From NCBI RefSeq assembly GCF_030209435.1, contig NZ_JARVRX010000003.1, positions 655,884 through 719,883 of the forward strand: 64,000 nt of DNA, given 5' to 3'. Within the stretch, counting starts at the first letter, position 1; each line of letters opens with the position of its first letter. Under the pieces are notes generated by a model. It saw nothing but the letters and a program-made list of their open reading frames with translations, did no database searches and had not been told where the DNA came from. A program made the translations under genes and the position numbers. The DNA comes from Mycolicibacterium sp. lyk4-40-TYG-92. GTDB lineage: Bacteria > Actinomycetota > Actinomycetes > Mycobacteriales > Mycobacteriaceae. Shown in pieces: positions 39,348 through 48,374 of the stretch.

Positions 39348-39766
39348 GTGACCGCTCCGCCGGGATCGTCAGCCGGGGCGTGGCGGCCGTCATCGACCTG
39401 CTGGTGGTCGGTGCCCTGCTCGGCCTGACATACGGCGGACTCCGGTTGTGCGAGTTCATGTTTCGGCCCATCATGTTCCACGTGCCGCCGCTGTCGTTCG
39501 TCTACTCGACAGCGGCGACGTGCGCCGTCTCGGTGCTGTATCTGACCGCGTGCTGGGCGGTATCGGGTAGTACGGTGGGCGCTGTGGTGATGGGGCTGCG
39601 GGTCACCGGTCTGCGGCGGGAGCGGCTGGCCCCGGTGCGCGCCTGCCTGCGGGCCGTGGCGTGTGTGCTGTTTCCTGTGGGACTTTTGTGGGTAGTGGTA
39701 GATCGGCGGCGAAGGTCCTTGCAGGACATAATTTTTGGTACCAAGGTGGTGTACGCATGGCGTTGA
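39344..39766 (+). CDS. RDD family membrane protein
   Basis: A 140-residue RDD-family protein with three hydrophobic helices (about 13-35, 50-72, 97-117). The family's conserved positions are seen in RGVAAVIDLLVVG near the start and SLQDIIFGTKVVY near the end. Substrate or transport role is unknown; some RDD proteins affect ion balance. Its ATG overlaps the stop of the preceding gene, and its end overlaps the next gene by 10 bases, giving a three-gene operon. Confidence 0.85.
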   Translation: MSDRSAGIVSRGVAAVIDLLVVGALLGLTYGGLRLCEFMFRPIMFHVPPLSFVYSTAATCAVSVLYLTACWAVSGSTVGAVVMGLRVTGLRRERLAPVRACLRAVACVLFPVGLLWVVVDRRRRSLQDIIFGTKVVYAWR

Positions 39767-40683
39767 CGGAATCGCGTGCCGGTCAGCCCCGGGCCGGGGA
39801 CACCGGGACCGACAACGATGCCGGTGTGCTCCCGCCGGTCCCGGATGGAACGCGGCGGGCCTTCTGGTGGCTCGAACGGTTCGCGCCGGCGATCGGCGCC
39901 CGCTGGGCCACCGAATTATGGTGCACGGTGCCGGATGTCGACCTGAGCACCAAGATGCCGCCCGGTCTGCCGGACAGCACGCCACTGGAAGCGTCGTGGG
40001 ACGGGCATCGCGTCGCCGGGCAGTCGTGGGGCGCGGGTCCGCTGGTCTACCTGGTGCACGGTTGGGGCGGGTGCCGCGCGCACATGGCAGTGTTCGTCAA
40101 ACCTCTTGTCGCGGCCGGATATCGGGTCATCGCCTTCGACCTCCCCAGCCACCACGACTCGGAGCCGGGGGCGCTGGCGCCGGGCCGCACCACCATCGTC
40201 GAGTGCGCGGAAGCGGTGCGGGCCGTCATCGCCCAGCACGGTCCGGCGCATGCCGTCATCGGTCATTCTCTGGGTGCGAAGGCGGCCGCGCTGGCGGCCG
40301 CGCGGGGTGCGCAGACCGGGCGCTTGGTATTCCTCGCGCCGATGGGCGACTTCACCTGGTATCTGGATGCTTTCGCCGAGCGTCACAACTTCGGACGGCG
40401 GATCCGGGACCGTCTGCACCAGCGTCTGGACCGACGGCTCGGGATGCCGCTGCTGGACACCGACATCACGGCGTCGGCCACGCATGCCGGCGACCGTCCA
40501 CTGCTGCTCATCCACGACCCCGACGACCCGGACAGCCCGTACTCGGCCAGCATCGAGATCGCGGAGGCCTGGCCCGATGCGCGGCTCGAGACGACGAAGG
40601 GTCTGGGCCGGCTCGCGCACTACCGGATTCTTCGGCACCGCCCGGCGATCGTCGCGGGTGTCGACTTCATCGGCGCGCCGTAG
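39757..40683 (+). CDS. Alpha/beta hydrolase fold protein
   Basis: A 308-residue predicted cytosolic hydrolase. The oxyanion motif is VYLVHGWGGCRAHM near residue 91, the nucleophile lies in VIGHSLGAKAAAL (GHSLG, Ser around 170), and an acidic residue is in LLLIHDPDDPDSPY. The expected late His lies in LGRLAHYRILRHRP. The substrate is unknown. The ATG at 39757 lies inside the end of the RDD gene, with which it shares an operon. Confidence 0.82.
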   Translation: MALTESRAGQPRAGDTGTDNDAGVLPPVPDGTRRAFWWLERFAPAIGARWATELWCTVPDVDLSTKMPPGLPDSTPLEASWDGHRVAGQSWGAGPLVYLVHGWGGCRAHMAVFVKPLVAAGYRVIAFDLPSHHDSEPGALAPGRTTIVECAEAVRAVIAQHGPAHAVIGHSLGAKAAALAAARGAQTGRLVFLAPMGDFTWYLDAFAERHNFGRRIRDRLHQRLDRRLGMPLLDTDITASATHAGDRPLLLIHDPDDPDSPYSASIEIAEAWPDARLETTKGLGRLAHYRILRHRPAIVAGVDFIGAP

Positions 40684-40687
40684 TCGA

Positions 40688-41452
40688 CTAATTACTGTGC
40701 GGGTCAGCGGAGTTCAGTACGGCCACCGCGTGTTCGTACTCGCCGCGCACTTCCGCGTATCGGAGAAACTTCACGTTCTCCACCTGAATCTCGTCGGCAT
40801 CCGGCTGGTTTTCGAGAATGCCCACGACTTCGCTGACGAATTGGTCGAGCGGCATGGCCCATTGGCTGTCGCGCTGCCCGGGCACCAGATCGGTCTGTAC
40901 GGCAGGCGGCTCGAGTTCCTTGAATTCGACGGAGGAACCGGCGAATTGCAGCCGCAGTGTCTCGGTCAGGAGATGGATGGCCGCCTTGGAAGCGTTGTAG
41001 CTCGGGGTCACCTTGAGCGGGGTGAATCCCAGGCCTGATGACACGGTGATGATGGTGGCAGCGGGTTGGGCCTGCAGATGTTCGATGAACGCGGCGATGA
41101 GCCGGATCGGACCCAGCACGTTGGTGGTGATGGTGGATTCTGCTGCAGCCAGGAAGCTTTCCGGGGCGTGCCAGTCTTCGATCTTCATCACGCCGGCCAT
41201 GGTGATCACCACATTCAGATCGGGGTGCTCGGCCAGGACCTGCGAAGCCACGATCTGGATGCTGTCGGCATCCGCCGTGTCGATGCGGACCGCGGCGATG
41301 CCGGGATGTTCGGCGGTGATCTGGCGGAGCAGCTGTTCGCGACGGCCGCCGATGATCACCTTGTTTCCTTTGTCCCGCAGCGCGATTGCCAAGGCGAGGC
41401 CGATGCCGCTCGTGGCGCCCGGGATGAAAATGGTGTTGCCGGAGATCTTCAT
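40688..41452 (-). CDS. Short-chain dehydrogenase/reductase
   Basis: A 254-residue classical SDR. The cofactor motif is GATSGIGLALA at residues 12-22, a conserved segment is VVITMAGVMKIEDW, the catalytic Ser lies in TVSSGLGF, and the YNASK active-site Tyr-Lys pair is near 150. GGRREQLL after the second strand suggests NADP(H). The resemblance to DltE-like oxidoreductases is general. It is divergent from, and probably regulated by, the LysR gene 45 bases away. The substrate is not known. Confidence 0.88.
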   Translation of the reverse strand: MKISGNTIFIPGATSGIGLALAIALRDKGNKVIIGGRREQLLRQITAEHPGIAAVRIDTADADSIQIVASQVLAEHPDLNVVITMAGVMKIEDWHAPESFLAAAESTITTNVLGPIRLIAAFIEHLQAQPAATIITVSSGLGFTPLKVTPSYNASKAAIHLLTETLRLQFAGSSVEFKELEPPAVQTDLVPGQRDSQWAMPLDQFVSEVVGILENQPDADEIQVENVKFLRYAEVRGEYEHAVAVLNSADPHSN

Positions 41453-41475
41453 GCGTCAAGCCTGCTCGCGGCCTG

Positions 41476-41502
41476 ATCATTTGTCACATGCATATCTATG
41501 AT
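41476..41502. promoter_or_regulatory. Divergent SDR/LysR control region
   Basis: The 45-base gap between the two divergent starts contains ATCAT (41476-41480) and ATGAT (41498-41502), an inverted pair 17 bases apart in AT-rich sequence. LysR regulators commonly bind loose dyads of this kind next to their own gene. Confidence 0.35.
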
Positions 41503-42424
41503 GAGTCGTATGCTCACCACGCATATCGAGCGGGCAGATCTGAATCTGCTGGCACCATTGGTCGCGCTGCTCGAGGAACGGCAGGTATCGCGCGCGGCGT
41601 CCCGAGTGGGGCTGAGCCAGCCTGCCATGAGCCGCGCCCTGCAGCGCCTGCGCAGACTGCTCGATGACCCGCTGCTGGTTCGTGATCCGGACGGATTCCG
41701 GCTGTCGGCCCGCGCCGAGGACATTCACCGCCAGCTCACCACGCTGATACCGCTACTCGAAACCCTCCTGTCGCCCGCGGAGTTCGATCCCCGTGCATCA
41801 ACGCAGCCGGTGCACATTGCCGGCAGTGATTACGCTGTCCACACTTACGGTCCCGCCATCGCTCGCCTGATCCGGTCGCAGTCACCTGACACGGCGGTAC
41901 GTTTTCACAGCTGGCGCGCCGATGGGATCGAGGATCAGATCCGCCGAGGCGCGGTCGATCTGGGTCTCTTCGGTGGTCATGCGCCGGACGACCTGAACGT
42001 CACCCGGCTCGTCACCGAACACTTCAAGTGCGTTGTGTCCGAGGGGCATCCGCTCGCCAGCCGGGGCGTGCTCACCTTGACGGACTACCTCCGGTTCGGC
42101 CATGTGGTCGTCGACGTGGCGGACGGGAAGCAGCCCGACATCGACTACCGCCTCGCGGAGCTGGGCCGGCCCCGCCGGGCGGTGGTCACCGTGCCGTATC
42201 ACACCGCGGCACTGCCGATGCTTCGTGGAACCGATTGGGTGGCAACACTTCCCGGTCGATTCGTCGAGGCCTGGGTCGCCGGCTCCGAGCTATGCCTGCT
42301 GCCCGCACCGGCCGAGATCGCGACGATGCCCTACCGGATGATCTGGCATCCGGCGTTCGAACTCGATCGTCGGCACCAGTGGTTGCGAGGGTGCGTGCGC
42401 AGTGCGGTCATCGACGGTGGGTGA
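41498..42424 (+). CDS. LysR family transcriptional regulator
   Basis: A 308-residue regulator. The N-terminal winged helix-turn-helix (about 12-70) includes LVALLEERQVSRAASRVGLSQ and PAMSRALQRLRRLLDDPLLVRD. The C-terminal effector-binding domain spans about 95-300. Several ATG codons are possible at the start; ATG 41498 gives the complete domain. The divergent SDR gene is the probable target, and a degradation or redox substrate of that enzyme the probable effector. Confidence 0.87.
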   Translation: MMSRMLTTHIERADLNLLAPLVALLEERQVSRAASRVGLSQPAMSRALQRLRRLLDDPLLVRDPDGFRLSARAEDIHRQLTTLIPLLETLLSPAEFDPRASTQPVHIAGSDYAVHTYGPAIARLIRSQSPDTAVRFHSWRADGIEDQIRRGAVDLGLFGGHAPDDLNVTRLVTEHFKCVVSEGHPLASRGVLTLTDYLRFGHVVVDVADGKQPDIDYRLAELGRPRRAVVTVPYHTAALPMLRGTDWVATLPGRFVEAWVAGSELCLLPAPAEIATMPYRMIWHPAFELDRRHQWLRGCVRSAVIDGG

Positions 42425-42451
42425 CGCGAACGCGGTCAGCGGAGTCTGTGG

Positions 42452-42829
42452 CTATTCGCCGCTCGCGGCAGCCAGACCGGCCCGCCGGGCCTCCCGGCGC
42501 TTGGATGTACTCAGGTTGCCGGCTGCGCGAGGATCTGAAATGCCCAGCGCGGAGAGACGTTCGGATTCAGATACCCCGCCCCAGATGCCGTACGGCTCGC
42601 CGGACAGCAGCGCGAAGGCGGCACACGGCGCTTTCACCGGGCATTGGTGACAAATCTCTTTGGCGCGTTGTTCGCGTTGTCTGCGCGCCCGGCCCCGTTC
42701 GTTGTCAGGGTGAAAGAAGATGCTGGAATCCATTGAGCGGCAACGGGCCGACTCCTGCCATTCCCATTCGTCGGCCACCGGCCGGATAGCCGGCGCGGGC
42801 AGTGGCAACGCGGTTCGCTTTCCGGTCAT
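42452..42829 (-). CDS. WhiB-family Fe-S regulator, WhiB3-like
   Basis: A 125-residue WhiB protein with four Cys ligands for a [4Fe-4S] cluster (Cys30, 60, 63, 69). The DNA-binding turn is GEPYGIWGGVSESER, and a basic tail includes SKRREARR. The core (W-x-W-Q, CR-x-MDSS-x-FFHPD, ERGRAR-x-QREQRAKE) resembles WhiB3 far more than WhiB1, 2, 4 or 6. WhiB3 senses redox state and NO. The protein differs from M. tuberculosis WhiB3 enough that it may be an additional paralogue. It lies 32 bases downstream of glgC on the same strand, with a GAGG site before the ATG. Confidence 0.85.
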   Translation of the reverse strand: MTGKRTALPLPAPAIRPVADEWEWQESARCRSMDSSIFFHPDNERGRARRQREQRAKEICHQCPVKAPCAAFALLSGEPYGIWGGVSESERLSALGISDPRAAGNLSTSKRREARRAGLAAASGE

Positions 42830-42861
42830 GTTCTACCTCGTGCTTCCTACTCGGTTGTTGG

Positions 42862-44100
42862 TCACGCGGTGACCCGTTGGCCTTTACCGACTACCGTCAC
42901 ACCGCCGTCGGATATGACGAAGCCGCGGGCCCGGTCCTGCTCTTTGTCGACGCCGACCTGTGCGCCCGGCGGGATCGCGACGTTCTTGTCGACAATGGCG
43001 TTGCGTACCACGGCATGTGCGCCGACCACGGTGTTGTCCAAGATCACCGAGCGATCCACGGTGGCGTGCTCCTCCACACGGACACCAGGTGACAGAACGG
43101 ATTCGCGGACCAGCGCACCGGAGATGATCACGCCGTTCGAGATGACGCTGTTGACGGCGCGTCCGACGCGGTCGCCGTCGTCGTGCACGAACTTGGCCGG
43201 TGGGTGCGGCGGAATATGCGTCAGGATCGGCCACGCGCTGTTGTACAGGTCGAATGCCGGGACCACGGCACACAGGTCCATGTGGGCGTCGTAGTACGAG
43301 TCCAAGGTTCCGACGTCGCGCCAGTAGCCGCTGTTCTCGGCATGGGAGCCCGGGACCTTGTTGCTCTGAAAGTCGTAGACCTGGGCGAGGCCCTGTTCGA
43401 CCATCATCGGCACGATGTCGCCGCCCATGTCGTGCTTGCTGAACTCATCGGCGGCGTCGGCGTGTAGCGCATCGATGAGCGCCTCGGTCGAGAACACGTA
43501 GTTGCCCATCGAGACGAACGATTCGCCGGGACTGTCGGGCAGTCCGGGCGCGTCGGCCGGCTTCTCCAGGAACGCCTCGACCTGCCGGCCGTCGGGTGCG
43601 GTCTTGATCACGCCGAACGCACTCGCCTCGCCGCGCGGCACCCGGATGCCGGCGACGGTGGCGCCGGCGCCGCCGTCGAGGTGCTGCTTGATCATCTGTC
43701 GCGGGTCCATGCGGTACACGTGATCAGCGCCGAAAACGACGACCAGGTCGGGTTTTTCGTCGTGAATGAGGTTCAGTGACTGGTGAATGGCGTTGGCGGA
43801 GCCGGTGTACCACTGCGGGCCCAGGCGCTGTTGTGCCGGCACCGGGGTGACGTAGTTGCCGAGCAGGCTGCTCATCCGCCACGTCGTCGTGATGTGGCGG
43901 TCGAGGCTGTGGCTCTTGTACTGCGTGAGGACGGCGATCCGCAGTACTCCGGCGTTCACGAGGTTCGACAGGGCGAAGTCGATCAGTCGATAGAGCCCGG
44001 CGAACGGCACCGCGGGCTTGGCCCGGTCGAGCGTCAGTGGGGACAGTCGCTTGCCCTCGCCTCCGGCCAGGACCAGGCCGAGGATCTTCGGGTCGGCCAT
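42862..44100 (-). CDS. glgC: Glucose-1-phosphate adenylyltransferase (ADP-glucose pyrophosphorylase)
   Basis: Makes ADP-glucose for glycogen, and in mycobacteria for maltose-1-phosphate/alpha-glucan. The 412-residue enzyme has the pyrophosphorylase motif [25 protein letters not shown] at the N-terminus, the catalytic [12 protein letters not shown] near 127, [12 protein letters not shown] near 179, and a left-handed helix C-domain from about 300. It is close to the GlgC length of M. tuberculosis (404). A strong AGAAGGAGA site precedes the ATG. The location, between DeoR and WhiB3-like genes and without glgA, is not that of M. tuberculosis glgC (Rv1213), so it may be a second copy. Confidence 0.95.
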   Translation of the reverse strand: MADPKILGLVLAGGEGKRLSPLTLDRAKPAVPFAGLYRLIDFALSNLVNAGVLRIAVLTQYKSHSLDRHITTTWRMSSLLGNYVTPVPAQQRLGPQWYTGSANAIHQSLNLIHDEKPDLVVVFGADHVYRMDPRQMIKQHLDGGAGATVAGIRVPRGEASAFGVIKTAPDGRQVEAFLEKPADAPGLPDSPGESFVSMGNYVFSTEALIDALHADAADEFSKHDMGGDIVPMMVEQGLAQVYDFQSNKVPGSHAENSGYWRDVGTLDSYYDAHMDLCAVVPAFDLYNSAWPILTHIPPHPPAKFVHDDGDRVGRAVNSVISNGVIISGALVRESVLSPGVRVEEHATVDRSVILDNTVVGAHAVVRNAIVDKNVAIPPGAQVGVDKEQDRARGFVISDGGVTVVGKGQRVTA

Positions 44101-44195
44101 GTGGATTCTCCTTCTGGGCAGCGGGCGATGCCGCGACGGGTCACCGACGGCAGACCGGTATGGATTCGTGAAAGCTGTTGCGGTGTAGGTGGATA

Positions 44196-44996
44196 TCAGG
44201 CCTGCTCCACACTCACGCCGGCGGCGGAGAGTTCGGAGAGCTGACGGCTGTCGACGCCGGTGTCGGTGATCAGCAGTTGGATGTCTTCCAGCCGGCCGTA
44301 CTGGGCGCCGCTGATGGCCCCGAACTTGCTGTGGTCGGCGAGCAGGATGCGGCGGTGCGCGCACGCGAGCATGCGTCGCTTCACGGCGGCTTCGGATGGG
44401 GCTGGGGTGGTGAGCCCGCGGTCGGTGCTGACGCCGTTTGCGCCCAGGAAGGCGACGTCGACGTTGATCTCGGCGAGCGCGCGGGCAGCCCAATCGTCAA
44501 CCTCGGCAAAGGTTTTCGACCGGACCCGGCCACCCAAGGTGTAGACCGTCAGCTGCGGCCGGCTGAGCAGGGTCAGGGCCTGCGTCAAAGAGTTGGTGTA
44601 CACGGTGAGTTCGCGATCACCGGGAAACAGTTCGACCAGTTGCGCGGTCGTGGAGCCGGCGTCGATCAGAACGGAGCCGCGCTCCGGAAGGTGTGCCAGC
44701 GCGGCCTTTGCGATGCGCGCCTTCTCGGCGAGGAACTCGGTCCGGGTCTCGACGGCCGGCTCGTAGGAGAGGTAGTCGACGCGCACCGCGCCACCGTGCA
44801 CCCGCCGCAACAGGCCCTGGCGCTCGAGAAGGATGAGGTCCTTGCGGATGGTCTCGCCCGTCACGCCGAGCTCGGACGCGGTGCGGGCGGCGTCGATCCG
44901 ACCGTCGCGGCGCAGCGTCTCGAGCAGTTGCTGTTTGCGCTGGTCGGCGTAGAGGGCGCCGGCAGCATCTCGGGAAGCTGGTCCGGGGTATGCCAC
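44196..44996 (-). CDS. DeoR family sugar-responsive transcriptional repressor
   Basis: A 266-residue regulator. The N-terminal helix-turn-helix (about 18-70, [26 protein letters not shown], then RRVHGGAV) is typical of DeoR. The C-terminal sugar-phosphate sensor (about 85-250) carries [13 protein letters not shown] and a [12 protein letters not shown] phosphate-binding turn. The GTG at 44996 is chosen because AGGAGG lies just before it. The gene sits directly upstream of glgC (95 bases, same strand), making glgC a possible target and a phosphorylated sugar the likely ligand. Homologues often regulate fructose or galactitol use. Confidence 0.85.
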   Translation of the reverse strand: MAYPGPASRDAAGALYADQRKQQLLETLRRDGRIDAARTASELGVTGETIRKDLILLERQGLLRRVHGGAVRVDYLSYEPAVETRTEFLAEKARIAKAALAHLPERGSVLIDAGSTTAQLVELFPGDRELTVYTNSLTQALTLLSRPQLTVYTLGGRVRSKTFAEVDDWAARALAEINVDVAFLGANGVSTDRGLTTPAPSEAAVKRRMLACAHRRILLADHSKFGAISGAQYGRLEDIQLLITDTGVDSRQLSELSAAGVSVEQA

Positions 44997-45116
44997 GACA
45001 CCTCCTCCTCGGTCTGTGATCTGCACCACTTGGATTTGATTGCTAATAATTGCGTTTAGTTGGGAATCTGTCAAGGGTGTGTGGGCATGCCGGTGGCCCC
45101 ACATCGCCCCAAAAGA

Positions 45117-45169
45117 CGAATGGCCAGCTACGACGCCTTTCGAGAAGGTGTGTCGTAACTGGCCATTCG
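45117..45169 (-). terminator. Intrinsic terminator after embB
   Basis: CGAATGGCCAG at 45117-45127 pairs perfectly with CTGGCCATTCG at 45159-45169. The stem continues through TACGAC/GTCGTA and CCTT/AAGG around a short loop. On the minus strand the hairpin is followed directly by TCTTTT (45116-45111). It starts 11 bases after the embB stop, a classic stem plus T-run that would end the arabinan operon. Confidence 0.8.
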
Positions 45170-45179
45170 GCGCAGCGAT

Positions 45180-48100
45180 CTAGGGCTTGATGCGCATCTT
45201 GCCCGGTGACCACAGGCCGCTGTGGACCGCGGTGCCCAGGTCCAGCTCGGCCGTCGTGGCGTCCACAACCGGTGTGAACTGCCGCAGCGAGCCCCAGTCC
45301 CGGCCCCAGTCGTCGGACAGGTACGTCGACATCACGTGGGCCTTCAGCAGCACGTCGGTGATGCCCAGCAGGCCGCCGTTGATGCCGTCCTGCCAGGTAT
45401 CGGTGTCCTGCTTCTTGGCGGTGTAGTCCGGCGTGATCCGGAACTTCGGCACCTCGGTCACGCCGTTGCGCACCAGCATCGGCTGCTGGCACGGGAACGC
45501 CAGGCCGACGGCCCAGTCCATCAACACCGGCTGGGTCTTGCCGATGTATTGCTGGACGGTCTTGAGCTCGGGCACGCGCGGCGGAGTGACGGCGATCCAG
45601 TCACCTTCGTTGAGCGAAAGGTTCACTGCCACAACGCGAACGTACGTGGCGTCGGCCGGAATCTCACGACGGTCGAAGCGGAGGTTGCGCCACGACGGCG
45701 TGGGGCCGATGTCGTAGGGCACGACGCGTCCGCCCGCGACGGGGTGACCGTCGGGTCCGGTGCGGCCGTACTCCAGCTCGACGGTCTGCCCTTCGGTGTG
45801 GCCTTTCAGTGAGCTGTTCCCGGTGATGGTGCCGGCGGCGGTGACGACGACCAGAGGATGCGCGGCATCGGCGGCGGGCAGGCCGTACCAGGCCGACGTC
45901 AGCTTGGCCTGCGAGTGCGGGCCGGTGGTGTAGGTCCCGGCGACGGGTACCCGCGCGGGGTCCAGGCCGTAGGGCAGCGGCACCGTCGACCCGTTGATGC
46001 CCGGTGTCTTGAGCTTGGTCGCGGCGTCCCAGTCCGAGTCGGTGCCCGGCATCGGGAAGTCGAGGCGAATCGCCTCGGCGACAATGCGATCCGGCACGCC
46101 GTTGGGCGTGAATCCGGCCGGACCGACGCCGCCCAAGGCACCCAGCGGTCCGTAGTCGCCGGGTTGCGGCGTCAGGAACCCGGCGTTCGCGTCAGGCTCC
46201 ACCAGCACGTTGTCGGCCAGCCCGCAGCCGCCCTTCAGCGCCCGCAGGTTGCTCGCCAGGTTCGAGTACGTCGGGTATTCGCGCACCGCACCGATGGCCA
46301 TAGATGCCACACACACCACGACCATGAACGCGGCGGCCAAGGGGATCGGTGCCGCCGTGACCAGCCGGGTGAGGCGGCCTTCGGGGCGGTCGCTGTTGAA
46401 GTGCAGCCAGAACGCCCACAGCGCGGTGATGACGAACAGCACCAAGAAGATTGTGCTGAGCTTGATTCCACCGACGGCAACCATGTCGTTGTTGAACGGC
46501 ACGCCGTAACTCGACACGTACCACCAACCGTTGGTGGTGGCCGAAACCAGCGCCAGCAGGAACAGCACCGCCGAGGTGACGGCCATGCGGTTGCGCGCCG
46601 ACTTCAGTACCGAACGCGACACCAGCACGGTGGCCACCGCCGCCATGGCGGCGCCCACGGCCGCGAACAGGCCGAAGTGGTGCACCCACTTGGTCGGGGT
46701 GAACATCAGGCAGAACATGGTGGCGAAGATGATGCCCATCAGGCGCCACACCGGTCCGCGGGCGATGCCGGGAACCCGCTTGCGCCGCAGGATCATGAAC
46801 ATCGACGTGAAGAGGCTGAGCGCGGTGAGCAGGAAGCCGAAGCGCCGGGTCATCGAGCCGTCGACCGTCGGCAGGAACAGGTAGTAGTACCGCAGATTCT
46901 CGGTGTACCAGGCCTGGCTGGGGCCGATGGCGGTGCGAATCCTGGTGGCCTCCAACACCCCTGCCGCAGTCTGGTTGACGAACACCACGGTCAGGACCAC
47001 GAAGCCGGCGGCCAGCAGCGGCATCAGCAGCGGCCAGGTGCCGACCTCGCGGCGCCGCTTCACCAGGATGCGCAGGATCGGGCGGCCACCGGCCAGCAGT
47101 GCCGCGACGGCGATCAGGCCGGTTGGCTGGATGCCCAGGGTGAATGCCGCGCTGATGATGGCCAGGGCGGCCGGGGTCAGCCGGCTGGTGCCGATGGCCC
47201 GTTCGATCAGGACGTAGGTGATCAGGGCGCCGGTGGCGATCTGGCCTTCGGGGCGCAGACCGTTGTCGAACGGCATCCACGCGGCCATCAGGACCAGGCC
47301 CGCGGCCCACATGGCGGCCTTGCTGCCCGCCACCGCGGGTCCGAGCCGGGGGAGCACTTCGCGCGACAGAAGCAGCCAGCAGATGAGCGCACAGATCAAG
47401 TCCGGCAGGCGAATCCAGATGCTGGCGTCGCTGACGTGCGTCATCAGGGCCAGCACGTTGTAGTACCAGCCGAACGGATCCTCGGGGCTACCGAACCAGC
47501 GGAAGTAGTTGATCATGTACTGGGCGTGCGGTGCGACGCGCGCCATGCCCAGGATGTAGCCGTCGTCAGATGACCCGGCGCCCAACACATGCCACAGCAG
47601 GAACCCGCCGATCACGACACCGTCGACGATGTTGAAGGTCCGCCAGCGGCTGGGGATGAGCCGCTGCATGCGGCGCCCGTCGAGCCGGTCCAGCCGCCAA
47701 AGGGCCAGCAGCGCGACGATGGTCGCGGCGATGCCGCCGAACATGGCGGTGTACTTGATGATGGTCGGCCGGTTGATGAACCGGGTGTCGATCGTCGCGG
47801 ACACCGAAAGGCCCTGCGGAGCAGCGCCCTTCAGGTCGGTGAAGATGCCGACGACGGTGGGCCGCAGGTTCGGGTCGGCGAACCCGGTGCGCAGTTCCTT
47901 GCCGTCGGTGCCGGTCAGCCCGACGAACGTCGCGAACGTCCCGTTCTTGTCGGAGATGATTTCGATGCGCGAACAACCCGGGGCGCCAATGGCTTTCAGT
48001 CGCGGAACGCTGGCGATCACCACGTTGCGGTCGGTGATGTCGACGCGACTGCTGGAGACGTTGACCAGCAGGCCATTGAGCGCGGCCTGCTTGCCGTCCT

Positions 48101-48374
48101 TGGGCACCGTGCCGAACACCAGCCCGCCCGAGGGCGGCAGCGTCCGCAGCACGTCGCACGGGATCGTCGCCTTCATCGTGACCGGCGTCTGCGAGATCAG
48201 CGGCGCGGTCACGTTGCCGAACTGGCCCTGCTGCGGCCAGTTCAGCTGCGCGGTCGTCTGCACCACCGGCAGCAGCGGCGTCAACGCCGACAGCACGAAG
48301 CCGATCAGGCCCGCGACGATCGCCACCCACCGGGTGACCTTGACTTGCTGTGCGTTCATTCCCGTCCCGGTCAT
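45180..48374 (-). CDS. embB: Arabinosyltransferase EmbB
   Basis: Adds alpha-(1,3) branch arabinofuranose to arabinogalactan using decaprenyl-phospho-arabinose; target of ethambutol. The 1064-residue GT-C protein has an N-terminal helix, a large periplasmic jelly-roll loop, and the catalytic motif [13 protein letters not shown] near 268-280. More transmembrane helices follow to about residue 690, then a C-terminal carbohydrate-binding part. The residues matching M. tuberculosis Ile303 and Met306 are Ile274 and Met277, the usual sensitive-type pair. The ATG overlaps the embA stop (ATGA). It is the last gene of the emb operon. Confidence 0.96.
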   Translation of the reverse strand: MTGTGMNAQQVKVTRWVAIVAGLIGFVLSALTPLLPVVQTTAQLNWPQQGQFGNVTAPLISQTPVTMKATIPCDVLRTLPPSGGLVFGTVPKDGKQAALNGLLVNVSSSRVDITDRNVVIASVPRLKAIGAPGCSRIEIISDKNGTFATFVGLTGTDGKELRTGFADPNLRPTVVGIFTDLKGAAPQGLSVSATIDTRFINRPTIIKYTAMFGGIAATIVALLALWRLDRLDGRRMQRLIPSRWRTFNIVDGVVIGGFLLWHVLGAGSSDDGYILGMARVAPHAQYMINYFRWFGSPEDPFGWYYNVLALMTHVSDASIWIRLPDLICALICWLLLSREVLPRLGPAVAGSKAAMWAAGLVLMAAWMPFDNGLRPEGQIATGALITYVLIERAIGTSRLTPAALAIISAAFTLGIQPTGLIAVAALLAGGRPILRILVKRRREVGTWPLLMPLLAAGFVVLTVVFVNQTAAGVLEATRIRTAIGPSQAWYTENLRYYYLFLPTVDGSMTRRFGFLLTALSLFTSMFMILRRKRVPGIARGPVWRLMGIIFATMFCLMFTPTKWVHHFGLFAAVGAAMAAVATVLVSRSVLKSARNRMAVTSAVLFLLALVSATTNGWWYVSSYGVPFNNDMVAVGGIKLSTIFLVLFVITALWAFWLHFNSDRPEGRLTRLVTAAPIPLAAAFMVVVCVASMAIGAVREYPTYSNLASNLRALKGGCGLADNVLVEPDANAGFLTPQPGDYGPLGALGGVGPAGFTPNGVPDRIVAEAIRLDFPMPGTDSDWDAATKLKTPGINGSTVPLPYGLDPARVPVAGTYTTGPHSQAKLTSAWYGLPAADAAHPLVVVTAAGTITGNSSLKGHTEGQTVELEYGRTGPDGHPVAGGRVVPYDIGPTPSWRNLRFDRREIPADATYVRVVAVNLSLNEGDWIAVTPPRVPELKTVQQYIGKTQPVLMDWAVGLAFPCQQPMLVRNGVTEVPKFRITPDYTAKKQDTDTWQDGINGGLLGITDVLLKAHVMSTYLSDDWGRDWGSLRQFTPVVDATTAELDLGTAVHSGLWSPGKMRIKP

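Noticed and set aside
45010..45065. AT-rich stretch upstream of the DeoR gene considered as an operator
   Set aside because: It is compatible with a promoter/operator, but no clear repeat unit could be defined, so no site is annotated.
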